Source of the DNA: Romboutsia sedimentorum
GTDB taxonomy: Bacteria; Bacillota; Clostridia; Peptostreptococcales; Peptostreptococcaceae
Reading direction: 5' to 3'
DNA: 64,000 bases
NCBI RefSeq assembly: GCF_030131845.1
Contig: NZ_JASKYM010000004.1
Span: 1-64,000, forward strand
This document shows positions 25,839 through 35,099 of the stretch, piece by piece; positions within the stretch are counted from its first letter, which is position 1, and the number at the start of each line of letters is the position of its first letter. The notes under the pieces are model-generated. The model worked only from the letters and a program-made list of their open reading frames with translations, ran no database searches and was not told where the DNA came from. The translations under genes and the position numbers were made by a program.

Positions 25839-27935
25839 CTACATAAATATTTTATTTAAATCATAGTTAATTGGAAATATATTTCCTAGCTCTATAAAAT
25901 TATTATTATCTATACTAAATATAGGATATTGAAATAAAAAACTATATTTTATATTTTTATTGTCATCTTCATTTTGTACAGTATAATGTTTGTTTAACAA
26001 TTCAAGTACAAATTTAACCTCCAAATTTTTTAATATCTCTATATCTATTATACACCTATCAATTTCCATGCTTTTTTCATAAATATATTCTCTATCTTCA
26101 TTAATAAGTTCTATATTTTTATTTTTATTGCTGTAATAAGAACCTTTCCCGATTATATTTGCATCCGCATATATAGACCCTATAACCAAATCTAACATAT
26201 AATTTTCACCGTATTTATTATCTAAATTTATATAAGATAAATAATCCCCATGTACTATGTTTTTTATATTTGTATAATTATTTTTTACATAATTCCCTAT
26301 AAAGCATCTTATATCATTAATGTTATACTCATTTAAAGCTTGGATATATCCGTCAAAGTTTGATTCCATTATAATTATTAATTCTTTATTATCGTACACT
26401 TGGCTATCAAAAATTTTAATAGCTTCATCTATTTCATTCATGCTATTTACAAACACTATACAAGATACTTTTGCTACATTTCTTTTTATTATTAAATCCA
26501 TCTTCGAAAGCATATATCTAAGCCTATCGGTATATGTGTGCTTCATCATAACTTCTCTTATCCCATTTAATGATTTTGCCTTCCATATTACACTATCTTT
26601 AAATAGTTCTTTAATTGATTCTTCTATTTTTTTATCATCTTCGCTACATATAACTATTTCACCAAGCATTTCTTTTATGCCTTTAGAATAAGTACTTACA
26701 ATAGGTGTCCCACATGCAAGTCCTTCAAATACTCTTCTAGAAAACATAGTTGGTGAATATTTGACACTATTTACATTTATCATAACTTTATATCCTTTGT
26801 ATGCTTTATCTATTTCATCATATTTTAGATAACCTGCAATATTTTCTATAAATCGTTTAGGAAAGTTAGTTTTAGAAGTTGTACTTTCAGGTTTATAATT
26901 TCTATCATAAATAGTTAAATTATAGTTTTTGCATATGTCTAAAAGATTTTCCATATCACGTCTTCGCTCTTCGTGTCTGTTATCGTAATACGAACCAGCA
27001 AAACAAATTCCTTCTACTCTTTCAAATTTTTTTATAGGATTATGAAGTTTAGGTTGAACTGCAAATGGCATTGTATATACGTTTTCTAATTTTTCTTTGT
27101 AATTACTTATTATATCTCTATCTGTTGTAAATACGTAATCAAACATAGTAGCAGTATCTATGAATTTTTCAAAGTGTACCGGATCTTCCTTGTTCCAAAA
27201 TACTGTAGGTATTAAATTTTCATTACAATAATCAATTACTTTATATAAGTCATTTCTATTTCGATTTGGGTATTTTCCTATTTTGTATTGCCATGTATCA
27301 TTATTACCTCTCCATGCAGATTCTACAAATAGTATATCTGGTTTTTCTTTTTGAAAAACATCTAACCAGTTATTTGGAGTAAAAGTTATTAAATTACATT
27401 CTTTAGATAAATTTAGTGCTGTAAATGAATCTAATATACCTGCCACTTTTAAATTTTTAATATCACTTATCTTTATATTGGTTTTATATTCAACTTTATT
27501 TGTATCTATATCATTATCTAGATTTATATTTATATTTTTTAAACTAAAGCATCCATATCCAGTTAATCGTATGGCCACTCTATAACTAATACACCTAGAA
27601 TCTATAATAATATCTCTAATCTCACCGGGTTTTATAATTTCAGTTTGTATTTTTGCATTATCACAATATCCTATAAAATATAAATTAGCTGTAACTCCTT
27701 TTTCTAATTGTGCACCATATTCAAATTTATATCTATTTCCACATTTTATATCTATATTATTATTTATAGGAGGTTTACTGAAATTAGGAGTTTTTTCTTT
27801 ATATACAATATATATATGATTATCTATTTTACAATCTATTGTTAACACATCATTATCCAATATATTTATGCCTGGTTTTTCTCCAATTATCCACTTATCT
27901 GATGTTGTCAACACACAAATGTCATTATCTTTCAT
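25839..27935 (-). CDS. CgeB/YkvP-like spore glycosyltransferase, multidomain (paralog 1)
   Basis: A 698-residue protein in three parts. An N-terminal beta-rich domain (about 1-155) ends before VAGILDSFTALNLSKECNL. The CgeB-type glycosyltransferase core (about 165-480) has DILFVESAWRGNNDTWQYKIG, IPTVFWNKEDPVHFEKFIDTA, FDYVFTTD and SPTMFSRRVFEGLACGTPIVSTYS. The C-terminal part (about 485-698) looks like a GT2 domain whose DxD is lost (INLDNKYG). CgeB is a known spore-surface glycosylation factor of Bacillus. It is 43 % or so similar by eye in core motifs to its neighbour at 27965 (no alignment run). No signal peptide. Confidence 0.83.
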   Translation of the reverse strand: MKDNDICVLTTSDKWIIGEKPGINILDNDVLTIDCKIDNHIYIVYKEKTPNFSKPPINNNIDIKCGNRYKFEYGAQLEKGVTANLYFIGYCDNAKIQTEIIKPGEIRDIIIDSRCISYRVAIRLTGYGCFSLKNININLDNDIDTNKVEYKTNIKISDIKNLKVAGILDSFTALNLSKECNLITFTPNNWLDVFQKEKPDILFVESAWRGNNDTWQYKIGKYPNRNRNDLYKVIDYCNENLIPTVFWNKEDPVHFEKFIDTATMFDYVFTTDRDIISNYKEKLENVYTMPFAVQPKLHNPIKKFERVEGICFAGSYYDNRHEERRRDMENLLDICKNYNLTIYDRNYKPESTTSKTNFPKRFIENIAGYLKYDEIDKAYKGYKVMINVNSVKYSPTMFSRRVFEGLACGTPIVSTYSKGIKEMLGEIVICSEDDKKIEESIKELFKDSVIWKAKSLNGIREVMMKHTYTDRLRYMLSKMDLIIKRNVAKVSCIVFVNSMNEIDEAIKIFDSQVYDNKELIIIMESNFDGYIQALNEYNINDIRCFIGNYVKNNYTNIKNIVHGDYLSYINLDNKYGENYMLDLVIGSIYADANIIGKGSYYSNKNKNIELINEDREYIYEKSMEIDRCIIDIEILKNLEVKFVLELLNKHYTVQNEDDNKNIKYSFLFQYPIFSIDNNNFIELGNIFPINYDLNKIFM

Positions 27936-27964
27936 TAAACATAGCCTCCTATTTATACAATCTT

Positions 27965-29941
27965 TTATACCATACAGTCTATGCTATTTAATAGCTCAAG
28001 TTTCACTTTGTTTATACATTCAATTAAATTAAATTTATCTATAGACAAGTACCTACATCCAAATTTAAATTTATCTATATAATTAACTTCAATATATTCT
28101 ATTAATTTATTTATTGTCTGGTTTTTAACTACACTACTTTTAAATATACATTTATCCAAATCTAATATATCTACATATTGAAAACTCATATTTTCATTAA
28201 CTATATATATATCATTATTATCTATATTTTGTTTTACTTTAAAAAAACTTTTTTTACCTATAAATTCTGCATCACTGTACAAAGTTGAATTCATTAAATC
28301 TTCAAAATAATATTTGCCATAATAATTATTTACGCTCATAATGCCTATATAATCACTCTCTATTATGCTATTTGTATTTTTATCCTTATTATCAAGTAAA
28401 ATTATTTTGTTGTCCTTATTATTTTCCTTAACAAAATTATGCAATTTTTCATTATCTATAATTAAGTATAGTTTTTTATAATAATAAGTTTGACTATAAT
28501 ACATAATCTTAGCTTTCTCTAATTCATCTAATGAATCAATACTACTAATTATAGATAATGATGGTTTATTATTACTTGCACTTATTCCTATTTTGTTTAA
28601 CATATACACTACCCTATCTTTATAGGTATGATTTCTTAGTACCTCTCTAATTCCTTTTACTACTTTTTTATCGTAGTAACTTTCATTTTTTAATCTTATA
28701 AATTCATCTTTTAATTCATCTAAATCATCACTCGCTACTACGATACCTTTAAACATATTGTTTATTCCTAATGAATAAGAACTAACGACTGGAGTACCAC
28801 ATGCCAACCCCTCAAATACTCTTCTTGAGAACATTGTTGGTGAATTTGTAACAGAGTTTACATTTAACATTATTTTATATCCCTTATTACATTCTTCTAG
28901 GTCATTTGCAGATAAATATCCTTTTATATATGATTTGAAATATTTCGGATACCTGTATTGAATTGAATTTAAATAATAATTTCTATCATAAATATCTAAT
29001 CCTATATTATCAATCGCTAATTTCAAAATATGTTCTAAGCTTGCTCTTCTTTTGGGAAATTTATTAGTATAATAGCTTCCAGAAAAAAAAGCTTTTTCTA
29101 TTCTTTTGTCATATATTTTTATAGGATTATGTATTTTAGGTTGTGCTGCAAAAGGAAGTGTATAAACATTATTATGTTTTAATTCTTTTATATATTTTTC
29201 TATGCTACACTCATCGGTAGTAAATACATAATCGAATAATTTAGCAGTTAATATAAATTGTTCAAAATGTGCTGGATCTTCTTTATTCCAAAATACAGTT
29301 GGGATATTATTTTCTCTACACCAATTTATTACTTCTTTTAATTCTTTTATATTATATTCATTTACATATTGAATCTTTTCACCCCAACTATTATTATTTC
29401 CATGCCATGCTGATTCTACTATTAAAACATGAGGCTTATTAATTGTTAAATCAATTTTCCATGTATCAGGCTTAATTTTTATCAATTTAACCATTTCTTT
29501 ATAACACTCAGTTGTAAAATCATCAAATATGCAAGCTATATTTAAGTCCTTAATGTTTATAGGTGGGTAAAGTTTTAAAGATTTTATTTTGTCTTGTGAA
29601 AGAGAAGATACATTCAATTTTCTGTATATCTTAATTGTATTTATTTTAACTTTGTCAATATTAGATACTTTAATTGCTAACTTTATATAATTGCATTTAT
29701 CTACATTAGTTATAACTTTAGAAGTATTTAACTTTATACTTTCTCCATATAGCTTTTTATTATCACAATATGATATTATATATAATTTAATACTACAATT
29801 ATCTTCTATTTCTCCGATAAATTCTATTTTATATGTGTATTTTTCATCTATATTTATAAGTTTTTCATTCCAATTATATACTTCACTATTTTTTATATCA
29901 GTATTTATATCCTCATATAATTTGTATTCATATTCGTTCAT
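27965..29941 (-). CDS. CgeB/YkvP-like spore glycosyltransferase, multidomain (paralog 2)
   Basis: A 658-residue paralog with the same layout as the next gene: a beta-rich N-terminus (about 1-150), a CgeB core with HVLIVESAWHGNNNSWGEKIQ, IPTVFWNKEDPAHFEQFILTA, FDYVFTTDEC and SPTMFSRRVFEGLACGTPVVSSYS, and a C-terminal GT2-like region with a degenerate centre (SVNNYYGKYY). The Cys-rich tail ends SIDCMV. Tandem duplication is evident from shared motif order. It lies 29 nt ahead of paralog 1 and 81 nt behind wecC, in the operon driven from 31326-31353. Confidence 0.83.
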   Translation of the reverse strand: MNEYEYKLYEDINTDIKNSEVYNWNEKLINIDEKYTYKIEFIGEIEDNCSIKLYIISYCDNKKLYGESIKLNTSKVITNVDKCNYIKLAIKVSNIDKVKINTIKIYRKLNVSSLSQDKIKSLKLYPPINIKDLNIACIFDDFTTECYKEMVKLIKIKPDTWKIDLTINKPHVLIVESAWHGNNNSWGEKIQYVNEYNIKELKEVINWCRENNIPTVFWNKEDPAHFEQFILTAKLFDYVFTTDECSIEKYIKELKHNNVYTLPFAAQPKIHNPIKIYDKRIEKAFFSGSYYTNKFPKRRASLEHILKLAIDNIGLDIYDRNYYLNSIQYRYPKYFKSYIKGYLSANDLEECNKGYKIMLNVNSVTNSPTMFSRRVFEGLACGTPVVSSYSLGINNMFKGIVVASDDLDELKDEFIRLKNESYYDKKVVKGIREVLRNHTYKDRVVYMLNKIGISASNNKPSLSIISSIDSLDELEKAKIMYYSQTYYYKKLYLIIDNEKLHNFVKENNKDNKIILLDNKDKNTNSIIESDYIGIMSVNNYYGKYYFEDLMNSTLYSDAEFIGKKSFFKVKQNIDNNDIYIVNENMSFQYVDILDLDKCIFKSSVVKNQTINKLIEYIEVNYIDKFKFGCRYLSIDKFNLIECINKVKLELLNSIDCMV

Positions 29942-30022
29942 ATATCCCCTACCTTTCTATATTTAGTTTTATCTTTTGTTGATTTTCATATTTTTTATCA
30001 ATCGATCTATTAAATATCTTTG

Positions 30023-31276
30023 TTATTTAGACCCTATTAACTTATATACAAATCCTATTTTTTCTAATTCTTCTTTATCTAAAGAATTTCTAGTATCTAA
30101 TATTAAATTCCCTTCCATTGCTTTTAGTACTTTTTCATAGTTTATATCCTTAAAAACATTATGATTTACACCTATTATTAATAATTCACTACCTTGAACA
30201 CATTTCATTAAATTATTCTCTATTCCTGGATAATTTTTAACATACGGATCATATATAGAAATTTCATAATTATTTTCTTTTAATATTTTGATTAACTCTA
30301 TTATAGGACTTTCTCTAATATCATCTACATCAGGTTTATATGTGATCCCTAGTATGGTAATTTTCTTATTTGTGTTCTTTATTAATTTTTCTACACTATA
30401 AAACATATATGACGGCATAGAGTCATTAGTAATTCTTGATAATTTTATTATATTTGATAAATTAGGACTGCTCTCTACTAAAAACCATGGATCTACTGCA
30501 AGGCAATGTCCTCCTACTCCTGGACCAGGGTTTAGCAAGTTAACTCTAGGATGTTTATTGCTATACTCAATTACATCCCAAACATTTATATTAATATTAT
30601 CGCAAATTTTAAGCAATTCATTTGAAAGTGCTATATTAACATCTCTAAAAGTATTTTCTACAAGTTTTGTCATCTCCGCAGTTTTTGTATCAGTTGTATA
30701 TATATGACCTTTTACAAAACTTTTATAAATTTTAGCTATCTTAATTGCCGATTCTTCATTTATTCCTCCAACTACCCTATGATTTTCTACTAATTCTTTT
30801 AAAATTTTTCCTGGAAGAACTCTTTCTGGACAATACCCGACATATATATCTTTGCCAATTTCTAAATCTGTTTTCTCTAATATAGGCTTTATTATTTCAG
30901 TAGTTGTTCCTACTGGTGACGTAGATTCTAAAATAACTATGTCTCCTTTTTTTACATAGGAAACTATAGAATTTGTTGCATTTATTACATATCTCATATC
31001 TGCTCTTTTATTTTCATTTATAGGAGTTGGAACAGCTATTATAAATATATCTGCTTCACACGGCGTATTAAGTCCAATTAACTTTTTATTAATTACAACT
31101 TTTTTTACCAAATCATCAAGATATGGTTCTTCTATTATTATCTTTCCTTTGTTTAAGTTGTCTAAAACTTCTTTATTGGTATCAACACCTACTACATCAT
31201 ACCCACAGTTTGCAAGCATAGCAGCTGTTGGAAGACCTATATATCCAAGACCAACTACGCAAATTTTTTTATTCAT
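30023..31276 (-). CDS. wecC: UDP-N-acetylmannosamine dehydrogenase-type enzyme
   Basis: A 417-residue nucleotide-sugar dehydrogenase that oxidises the C6 hydroxyl of UDP-ManNAc (or a related UDP-HexNAc) to the acid with two NAD. Motifs: ICVVGLGYIGLPTAAMLA (NAD), ESTSPVGTT, PERVLPGK, the catalytic GPGVGGHCLAVDPWFL (Cys) and ITYKPDVDDIRESP. Start: ATG 31276 has AGGAG eight bases upstream; the longer frame to 31324 has none. It opens the second glycan operon and has a sigma-K type promoter. WecB (51877) makes its UDP-ManNAc substrate 20 kb away, so ManNAcA is the predicted product. Confidence 0.9.
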   Translation of the reverse strand: MNKKICVVGLGYIGLPTAAMLANCGYDVVGVDTNKEVLDNLNKGKIIIEEPYLDDLVKKVVINKKLIGLNTPCEADIFIIAVPTPINENKRADMRYVINATNSIVSYVKKGDIVILESTSPVGTTTEIIKPILEKTDLEIGKDIYVGYCPERVLPGKILKELVENHRVVGGINEESAIKIAKIYKSFVKGHIYTTDTKTAEMTKLVENTFRDVNIALSNELLKICDNININVWDVIEYSNKHPRVNLLNPGPGVGGHCLAVDPWFLVESSPNLSNIIKLSRITNDSMPSYMFYSVEKLIKNTNKKITILGITYKPDVDDIRESPIIELIKILKENNYEISIYDPYVKNYPGIENNLMKCVQGSELLIIGVNHNVFKDINYEKVLKAMEGNLILDTRNSLDKEELEKIGFVYKLIGSK

Positions 31277-31325
31277 TATGATTACTCCTAAATTAAACAA
31301 TTTGTAAAACATTATACATTTCATT

Positions 31326-31353
31326 TATATTATGTTCTACATATTCATTTTGT
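31326..31353 (-). promoter_or_regulatory. Sigma-K type promoter of the wecC/CgeB operon
   Basis: Minus strand: AC (31352-31353), 17 bases, CATAATATA (31326-31334), the same -10 as at 20409. Confidence 0.7.
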
Positions 31354-31415
31354 TACTTACTGGCTGTATTTTAACTAGCAATAAAAATATGTAATATTAC
31401 TTAATAAAACATATC

Positions 31416-31443
31416 ACTTTTTAATTGAATATAACATATCATA
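31416..31443 (+). promoter_or_regulatory. Sigma-K type promoter of the LRR gene
   Basis: AC (31416-31417), 17 bases, CATATCATA (31435-31443), 57 nt before the coding region. Confidence 0.65.
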
Positions 31444-31500
31444 TTACAAACTGATTCAGTTAAAATGCTGTTTAGTTAATTTAATTTTTAATTAAAGAAG

Positions 31501-33630
31501 GTGATTAGTATATCTAGTTTCGAAAAGATTAATTCTACTAAATCTAGTCCTGAAAAATATTTATTGAAAGAAAAAAATCATGAAGCTTTATTTTTCAGTT
31601 CTAAATTAAATTTATATTCTATTCAAAATATAGAATCTAAAGATACTAAATCTAAAGGTATTCTAAAGCGTGTTAAGGACAGTCTTTTTAATACTAAGGT
31701 TTCTAAAGAAAATATAATCTCAGATTCTAGTTATTTAAATGTTTATTTTAATAACTGTAATTTAGAAAATTTATACACAAATGAATCTACACAACTCATC
31801 TATCATAATCTTTATGAAAATATAGACCTTGTATATTCTATTAAAGATACAATTTTAGAGGCTACATTTATATTAAAAGAAAATGCTAACCCTATGGATA
31901 TTAGCATTAGCTTTGATGGAAATTGTAAAATCACTTTAGATAAAAATAAAAATTTAGAAATAAATGATTTTAACATAATAATTAATAGACCCGTATTTAA
32001 AAATACTGAAATTGATTTTGTGTTAGAAGATAATACCGTTACTTTAAAATTACAAGATCCTGTACTTACAGATATCAAACCTTTAAGTGATTCAGGTGAT
32101 AATTTAGAATCTAGTGATAATATTCAAATTGATTCTATGGATTTTAATGTATTAGAAGCTGATTTAGAACTCACTGAAGAAATAGTAGCTAGAGAGCCTA
32201 TTGAAAGATATTTTGTTGGCACTAGGCATCTTTTAATTCCAGTTAAAAAGTCAAAATTTAGTTATCCATTTTCAAAATCAACATCACTAATTTGTTATGC
32301 CAATTTACCAATAATTGAAGATTTATATGTATCTAGTAATATTGTCAAATACCCTTCCTTCGTTCCTGGTATTTGTCCTAGTAAAAATGTGCCTGCTTTT
32401 ATATCTTATAAAAACACAAGTTTAACTCCATATATATCATATTCAATATGTTTATATTCGGTTAAAATAGATAATAACGGAGCACCTATAAGTGACATAA
32501 ATGATTTAGACATATACGCTTTACAAAGTGATTCCTTCTTAGGTGATGAATTTAATTTATGCAATATAGTAAATGATTCAACACTTAAACCAGTTGATTT
32601 TCTTGTAGATCTTGATATTGAAAATGAACTTATAGTCACTCCAGTAGATACTGTTGATGATTGTTATTTATATGATATAACAGTTAATGTTAGCTTATAT
32701 AAAGCTCCTCCAATAGTAATTTCTCCAGAGTATACAGGTACTCAAGAAGCTTTAAATATAGCTTTAGGAAGACCTATAGATTCTACAGAGCCTTTTTCTC
32801 CAGGAGAATTACAAAGCATTACTGTACTAGATTTCGCTAACAATAGTACTATTGATATGAGTATTTTTAAATATACACCAAATCTAATAGAACTATATAT
32901 GCCTACATGTGGCATAACCAATGAAGATACTTATTTTTTACAAACACTTACAAGCTTAGAGATATTAGATTTATCAGGGAATAGTATATCTGATTTAACT
33001 TTCATAAAACCTTTAATAAATTTAAAATCACTAAATATATCTGGTAATAATATAAGCGATTTGTCACCTTTAAGCGTTCTTATTAATCTAACTACATTAA
33101 ACGCTTCTTCTTCACAATCATCTACATTTAAAAGTTTACTATCTACTTTAACTAATAAAATAATAAATGTAGAACCAATCGCTAGCCTTGTTAATCTTGT
33201 AGAATTAAATTTATCAGGTAACGATATAGTTGACATAACGCCTTTAGTAAACCTTTTAAAATTAGAGAGTCTTGATATATCAAGTAACAAAATAAGCAAT
33301 ATTTCTTCGCTTAATGTTTTAACTCTTTTAACTTATTTCAATGCACAAAGCCAAGTAGTAGACTTACCTCCTTTATTACCTGTAGTTGATAATGATTTTA
33401 TACTTGATTTGGCATTCCTACAGGATATAGATTCTTCAACTCCATGTATTGGCCATGTATCAAATAATGGATACTGTTCTTCAGCTGATAGCTGTGATTG
33501 TGTAAGTCTTGTTTGGGAAAATATACTAGTAGATACGAATGCTTCCTTTGATTTTAGCCACGAAATTATTGGTAGTGATATTAGTAATTTTTCTGGTAGA
33601 GTGAATGTACTTTTACAAATTACACCGTAA
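31501..33630 (+). CDS. Leaderless LRR protein with DUF7948-like N-terminal region
   Basis: A 709-residue protein. About residues 85-190 read YHNLYENIDLVYSIKDTILEATFILKENANPMDISISF, the pattern of DUF7948 (beta-propeller surface proteins). A second domain follows (about 235-410). Internalin-like leucine-rich repeats lie at about 470-640 (LEILDLSGNSISDLTFIKPL, LKSLNISGNNISDLSPL, LVELNLSGNDIVDITPL). The C-terminus has a Cys motif (CSSADSCDC). No signal peptide, membrane helix or LPxTG is present. By context it is a spore-surface adhesive or structural protein. The start is odd: the GTG at 31501 lies in the Shine-Dalgarno AAGGTG, and the well-spaced codon at 31510 is ATA. Confidence 0.8.
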   Translation: MISISSFEKINSTKSSPEKYLLKEKNHEALFFSSKLNLYSIQNIESKDTKSKGILKRVKDSLFNTKVSKENIISDSSYLNVYFNNCNLENLYTNESTQLIYHNLYENIDLVYSIKDTILEATFILKENANPMDISISFDGNCKITLDKNKNLEINDFNIIINRPVFKNTEIDFVLEDNTVTLKLQDPVLTDIKPLSDSGDNLESSDNIQIDSMDFNVLEADLELTEEIVAREPIERYFVGTRHLLIPVKKSKFSYPFSKSTSLICYANLPIIEDLYVSSNIVKYPSFVPGICPSKNVPAFISYKNTSLTPYISYSICLYSVKIDNNGAPISDINDLDIYALQSDSFLGDEFNLCNIVNDSTLKPVDFLVDLDIENELIVTPVDTVDDCYLYDITVNVSLYKAPPIVISPEYTGTQEALNIALGRPIDSTEPFSPGELQSITVLDFANNSTIDMSIFKYTPNLIELYMPTCGITNEDTYFLQTLTSLEILDLSGNSISDLTFIKPLINLKSLNISGNNISDLSPLSVLINLTTLNASSSQSSTFKSLLSTLTNKIINVEPIASLVNLVELNLSGNDIVDITPLVNLLKLESLDISSNKISNISSLNVLTLLTYFNAQSQVVDLPPLLPVVDNDFILDLAFLQDIDSSTPCIGHVSNNGYCSSADSCDCVSLVWENILVDTNASFDFSHEIIGSDISNFSGRVNVLLQITP

Positions 33631-33648
33631 ACAATTTAATAATTATTA

Positions 33649-33689
33649 ATACAAAAGCATTGATTGAAACTATATCAATGCTTTTGTAT
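33649..33689 (+). terminator. Rho-independent terminator behind the LRR gene
   Basis: A perfect 16-bp stem (33649-33664 with 33674-33689), 9-nt loop and a T-run. The next gene starts 25 nt downstream, so it may depend on read-through. Confidence 0.88.
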
Positions 33690-33714
33690 TTTTAGTATTA
33701 TAAGGAGATTTTTT

Positions 33715-34434
33715 ATGAAGAAGGATGGTTTCTCCATTATTACTGTAACAAATAGAAATTATTGTATAGAAAATATAATAAACAATTACTACAATCAAAA
33801 TTTTCAAAATAAAGAACTTATTATCATTATAAATAATGACAATATGACTCTAAAAGATTTTTCTAACTATATTTCTATAAATTCAAAAATTATGATATAT
33901 AAGCTTGAAGAAAAAATTTCATTAGGAGAATGTTTAAATTTTGGAGTTAGCAGGTCTAATTATAATTTAATAGCTAAATTTGACGATGATGATTATTATG
34001 GGCAATACTACTTGAATGAAGCTTATAGAGCTTTTTTAACTTATTCGTGCTATGTTGTTGGTAAAAATAAGACTTATTATTACCTCCAAGATTCTAATAA
34101 GCTAATACTTAAAAATGATGGTATAGAAAATGGATATACTTCTTCTATAATGGGGTCTACTATTTGTTTTGATAAAAAAATTTTTAATAAATTAAAGTTT
34201 AGAGATATCTCCGTTAAAGAAGACCTTTATTTTAATAATGATTGTATAAAAAATGGATATAACATTTATTCTACAACCCCTTTTAATCACATAGTTTTTA
34301 AGCATGCTGATAACAATAAGCATACTTTCTTATACAATATGAAAATTTTAATAAGTAAATGCAAGGATATCAAACTTAATACTACTCTTGAAGATTGTAT
34401 AAATATTATAAATTTTGATATAATTAATCCATAA
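33715..34434 (+). CDS. Glycosyltransferase family 2 (GT-A), intact DxD
   Basis: A 239-residue GT2 enzyme: FSIITVTNRNYCIENIINNYYNQNFQNKELIIIINND at the start, LGECLNFGVS and the donor/metal motif LIAKFDDDDYYGQYYLNEAY (FDDDDYYG). MGSTICFDKKIF follows. The DDDDYYG-QYY segment matches in order the degenerate C-terminal parts of both CgeB-like proteins (NLDNKYGENY, SVNNYYGKYY), so this may be their active single-domain relative. ATG 33715 follows AAGGAG; the longer frame to 33664 lies in the terminator. It is cotranscribed only by read-through. Confidence 0.82.
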   Translation: MKKDGFSIITVTNRNYCIENIINNYYNQNFQNKELIIIINNDNMTLKDFSNYISINSKIMIYKLEEKISLGECLNFGVSRSNYNLIAKFDDDDYYGQYYLNEAYRAFLTYSCYVVGKNKTYYYLQDSNKLILKNDGIENGYTSSIMGSTICFDKKIFNKLKFRDISVKEDLYFNNDCIKNGYNIYSTTPFNHIVFKHADNNKHTFLYNMKILISKCKDIKLNTTLEDCINIINFDIINP

Positions 34435-34518
34435 TATTCAATTTATAATTTTTTTTATTATTATATACTGTAAATATGTTATAAATATAACATATTTACC
34501 ATCTCAAAAAAATAAAAA

Positions 34519-34548
34519 CAACTATTTTATAAAATATAAATATAGTTG
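34519..34548 (-). terminator. Weak terminator
   Basis: CAACTAT (34519-34525) pairs with 34542-34548; the minus-strand tail is T-rich. It lies 4 nt behind the 146-aa gene. Confidence 0.5.
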
Positions 34549-34551
34549 CTA

Positions 34552-34992
34552 TTATTTTTTCTTTTTTATTTTCACACATTTTTTCTTTACTTTAACGCTT
34601 CTAGGCAAATCCGACACTAAAGTCTCATCTGCTGTGACAATAGAAGAATCTACAGCTGCGTTACCTGTATTGGACATATTATTTTTTGCTTGTTCTCTTT
34701 GTCTAATTCCCCTCTTTGTTCTAACTAAAGCTAAATCTGATGACATCATACTAAAAAATACTATTAATAAATCTAAGTCTGAATCATTTAAATCCTCAGA
34801 TATAGCATAAGCTGCTACTGAAGCTAGCAATACATAATCTGCATATGATATGTTTTTTAGTCCTAAATCTAGTTGCTTATTTGTACTACATTTTGACGAA
34901 TTATTTTTATCTATATTTTTAGTGCATTTATTAGTGGTAGACTTTGATTTAGAACATTTAGTCTTTATTTTTTTAGTATTTTTATTATCCAT
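34552..34992 (-). CDS. Lys/Cys-rich small protein of unknown function, putative spore protein
   Basis: A 146-residue protein with a Lys/Ser/Thr/Cys-rich N-terminus (KCSKSKSTTNKCTKNIDKN and more), a hydrophobic helical centre (YADYVLLASVAAYAISEDLN, LDLLIVFFSMMSSDLALV), a basic segment KRGIRQREQAKNN and an end made of Lys-Val-Lys repeats. I do not recognise the family. The two basic tails and the cysteines are like those of small coat or crust proteins, which is only an impression. A CATAGTATA element (35069-35077) fits the sigma-K -10, but no AC stands at 17 bases, so that link is weak. GGGAG precedes ATG 34992. Confidence 0.6.
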   Translation of the reverse strand: MDNKNTKKIKTKCSKSKSTTNKCTKNIDKNNSSKCSTNKQLDLGLKNISYADYVLLASVAAYAISEDLNDSDLDLLIVFFSMMSSDLALVRTKRGIRQREQAKNNMSNTGNAAVDSSIVTADETLVSDLPRSVKVKKKCVKIKKKK

Positions 34993-35099
34993 AAATAAAT
35001 ATTGCTCCCTTTAAAATAAATACTTCAATACTAAATTATATTCAATTGTATTATATTTACCACAAATTTATACTATGAATATAACCCTAATCAAATTTT

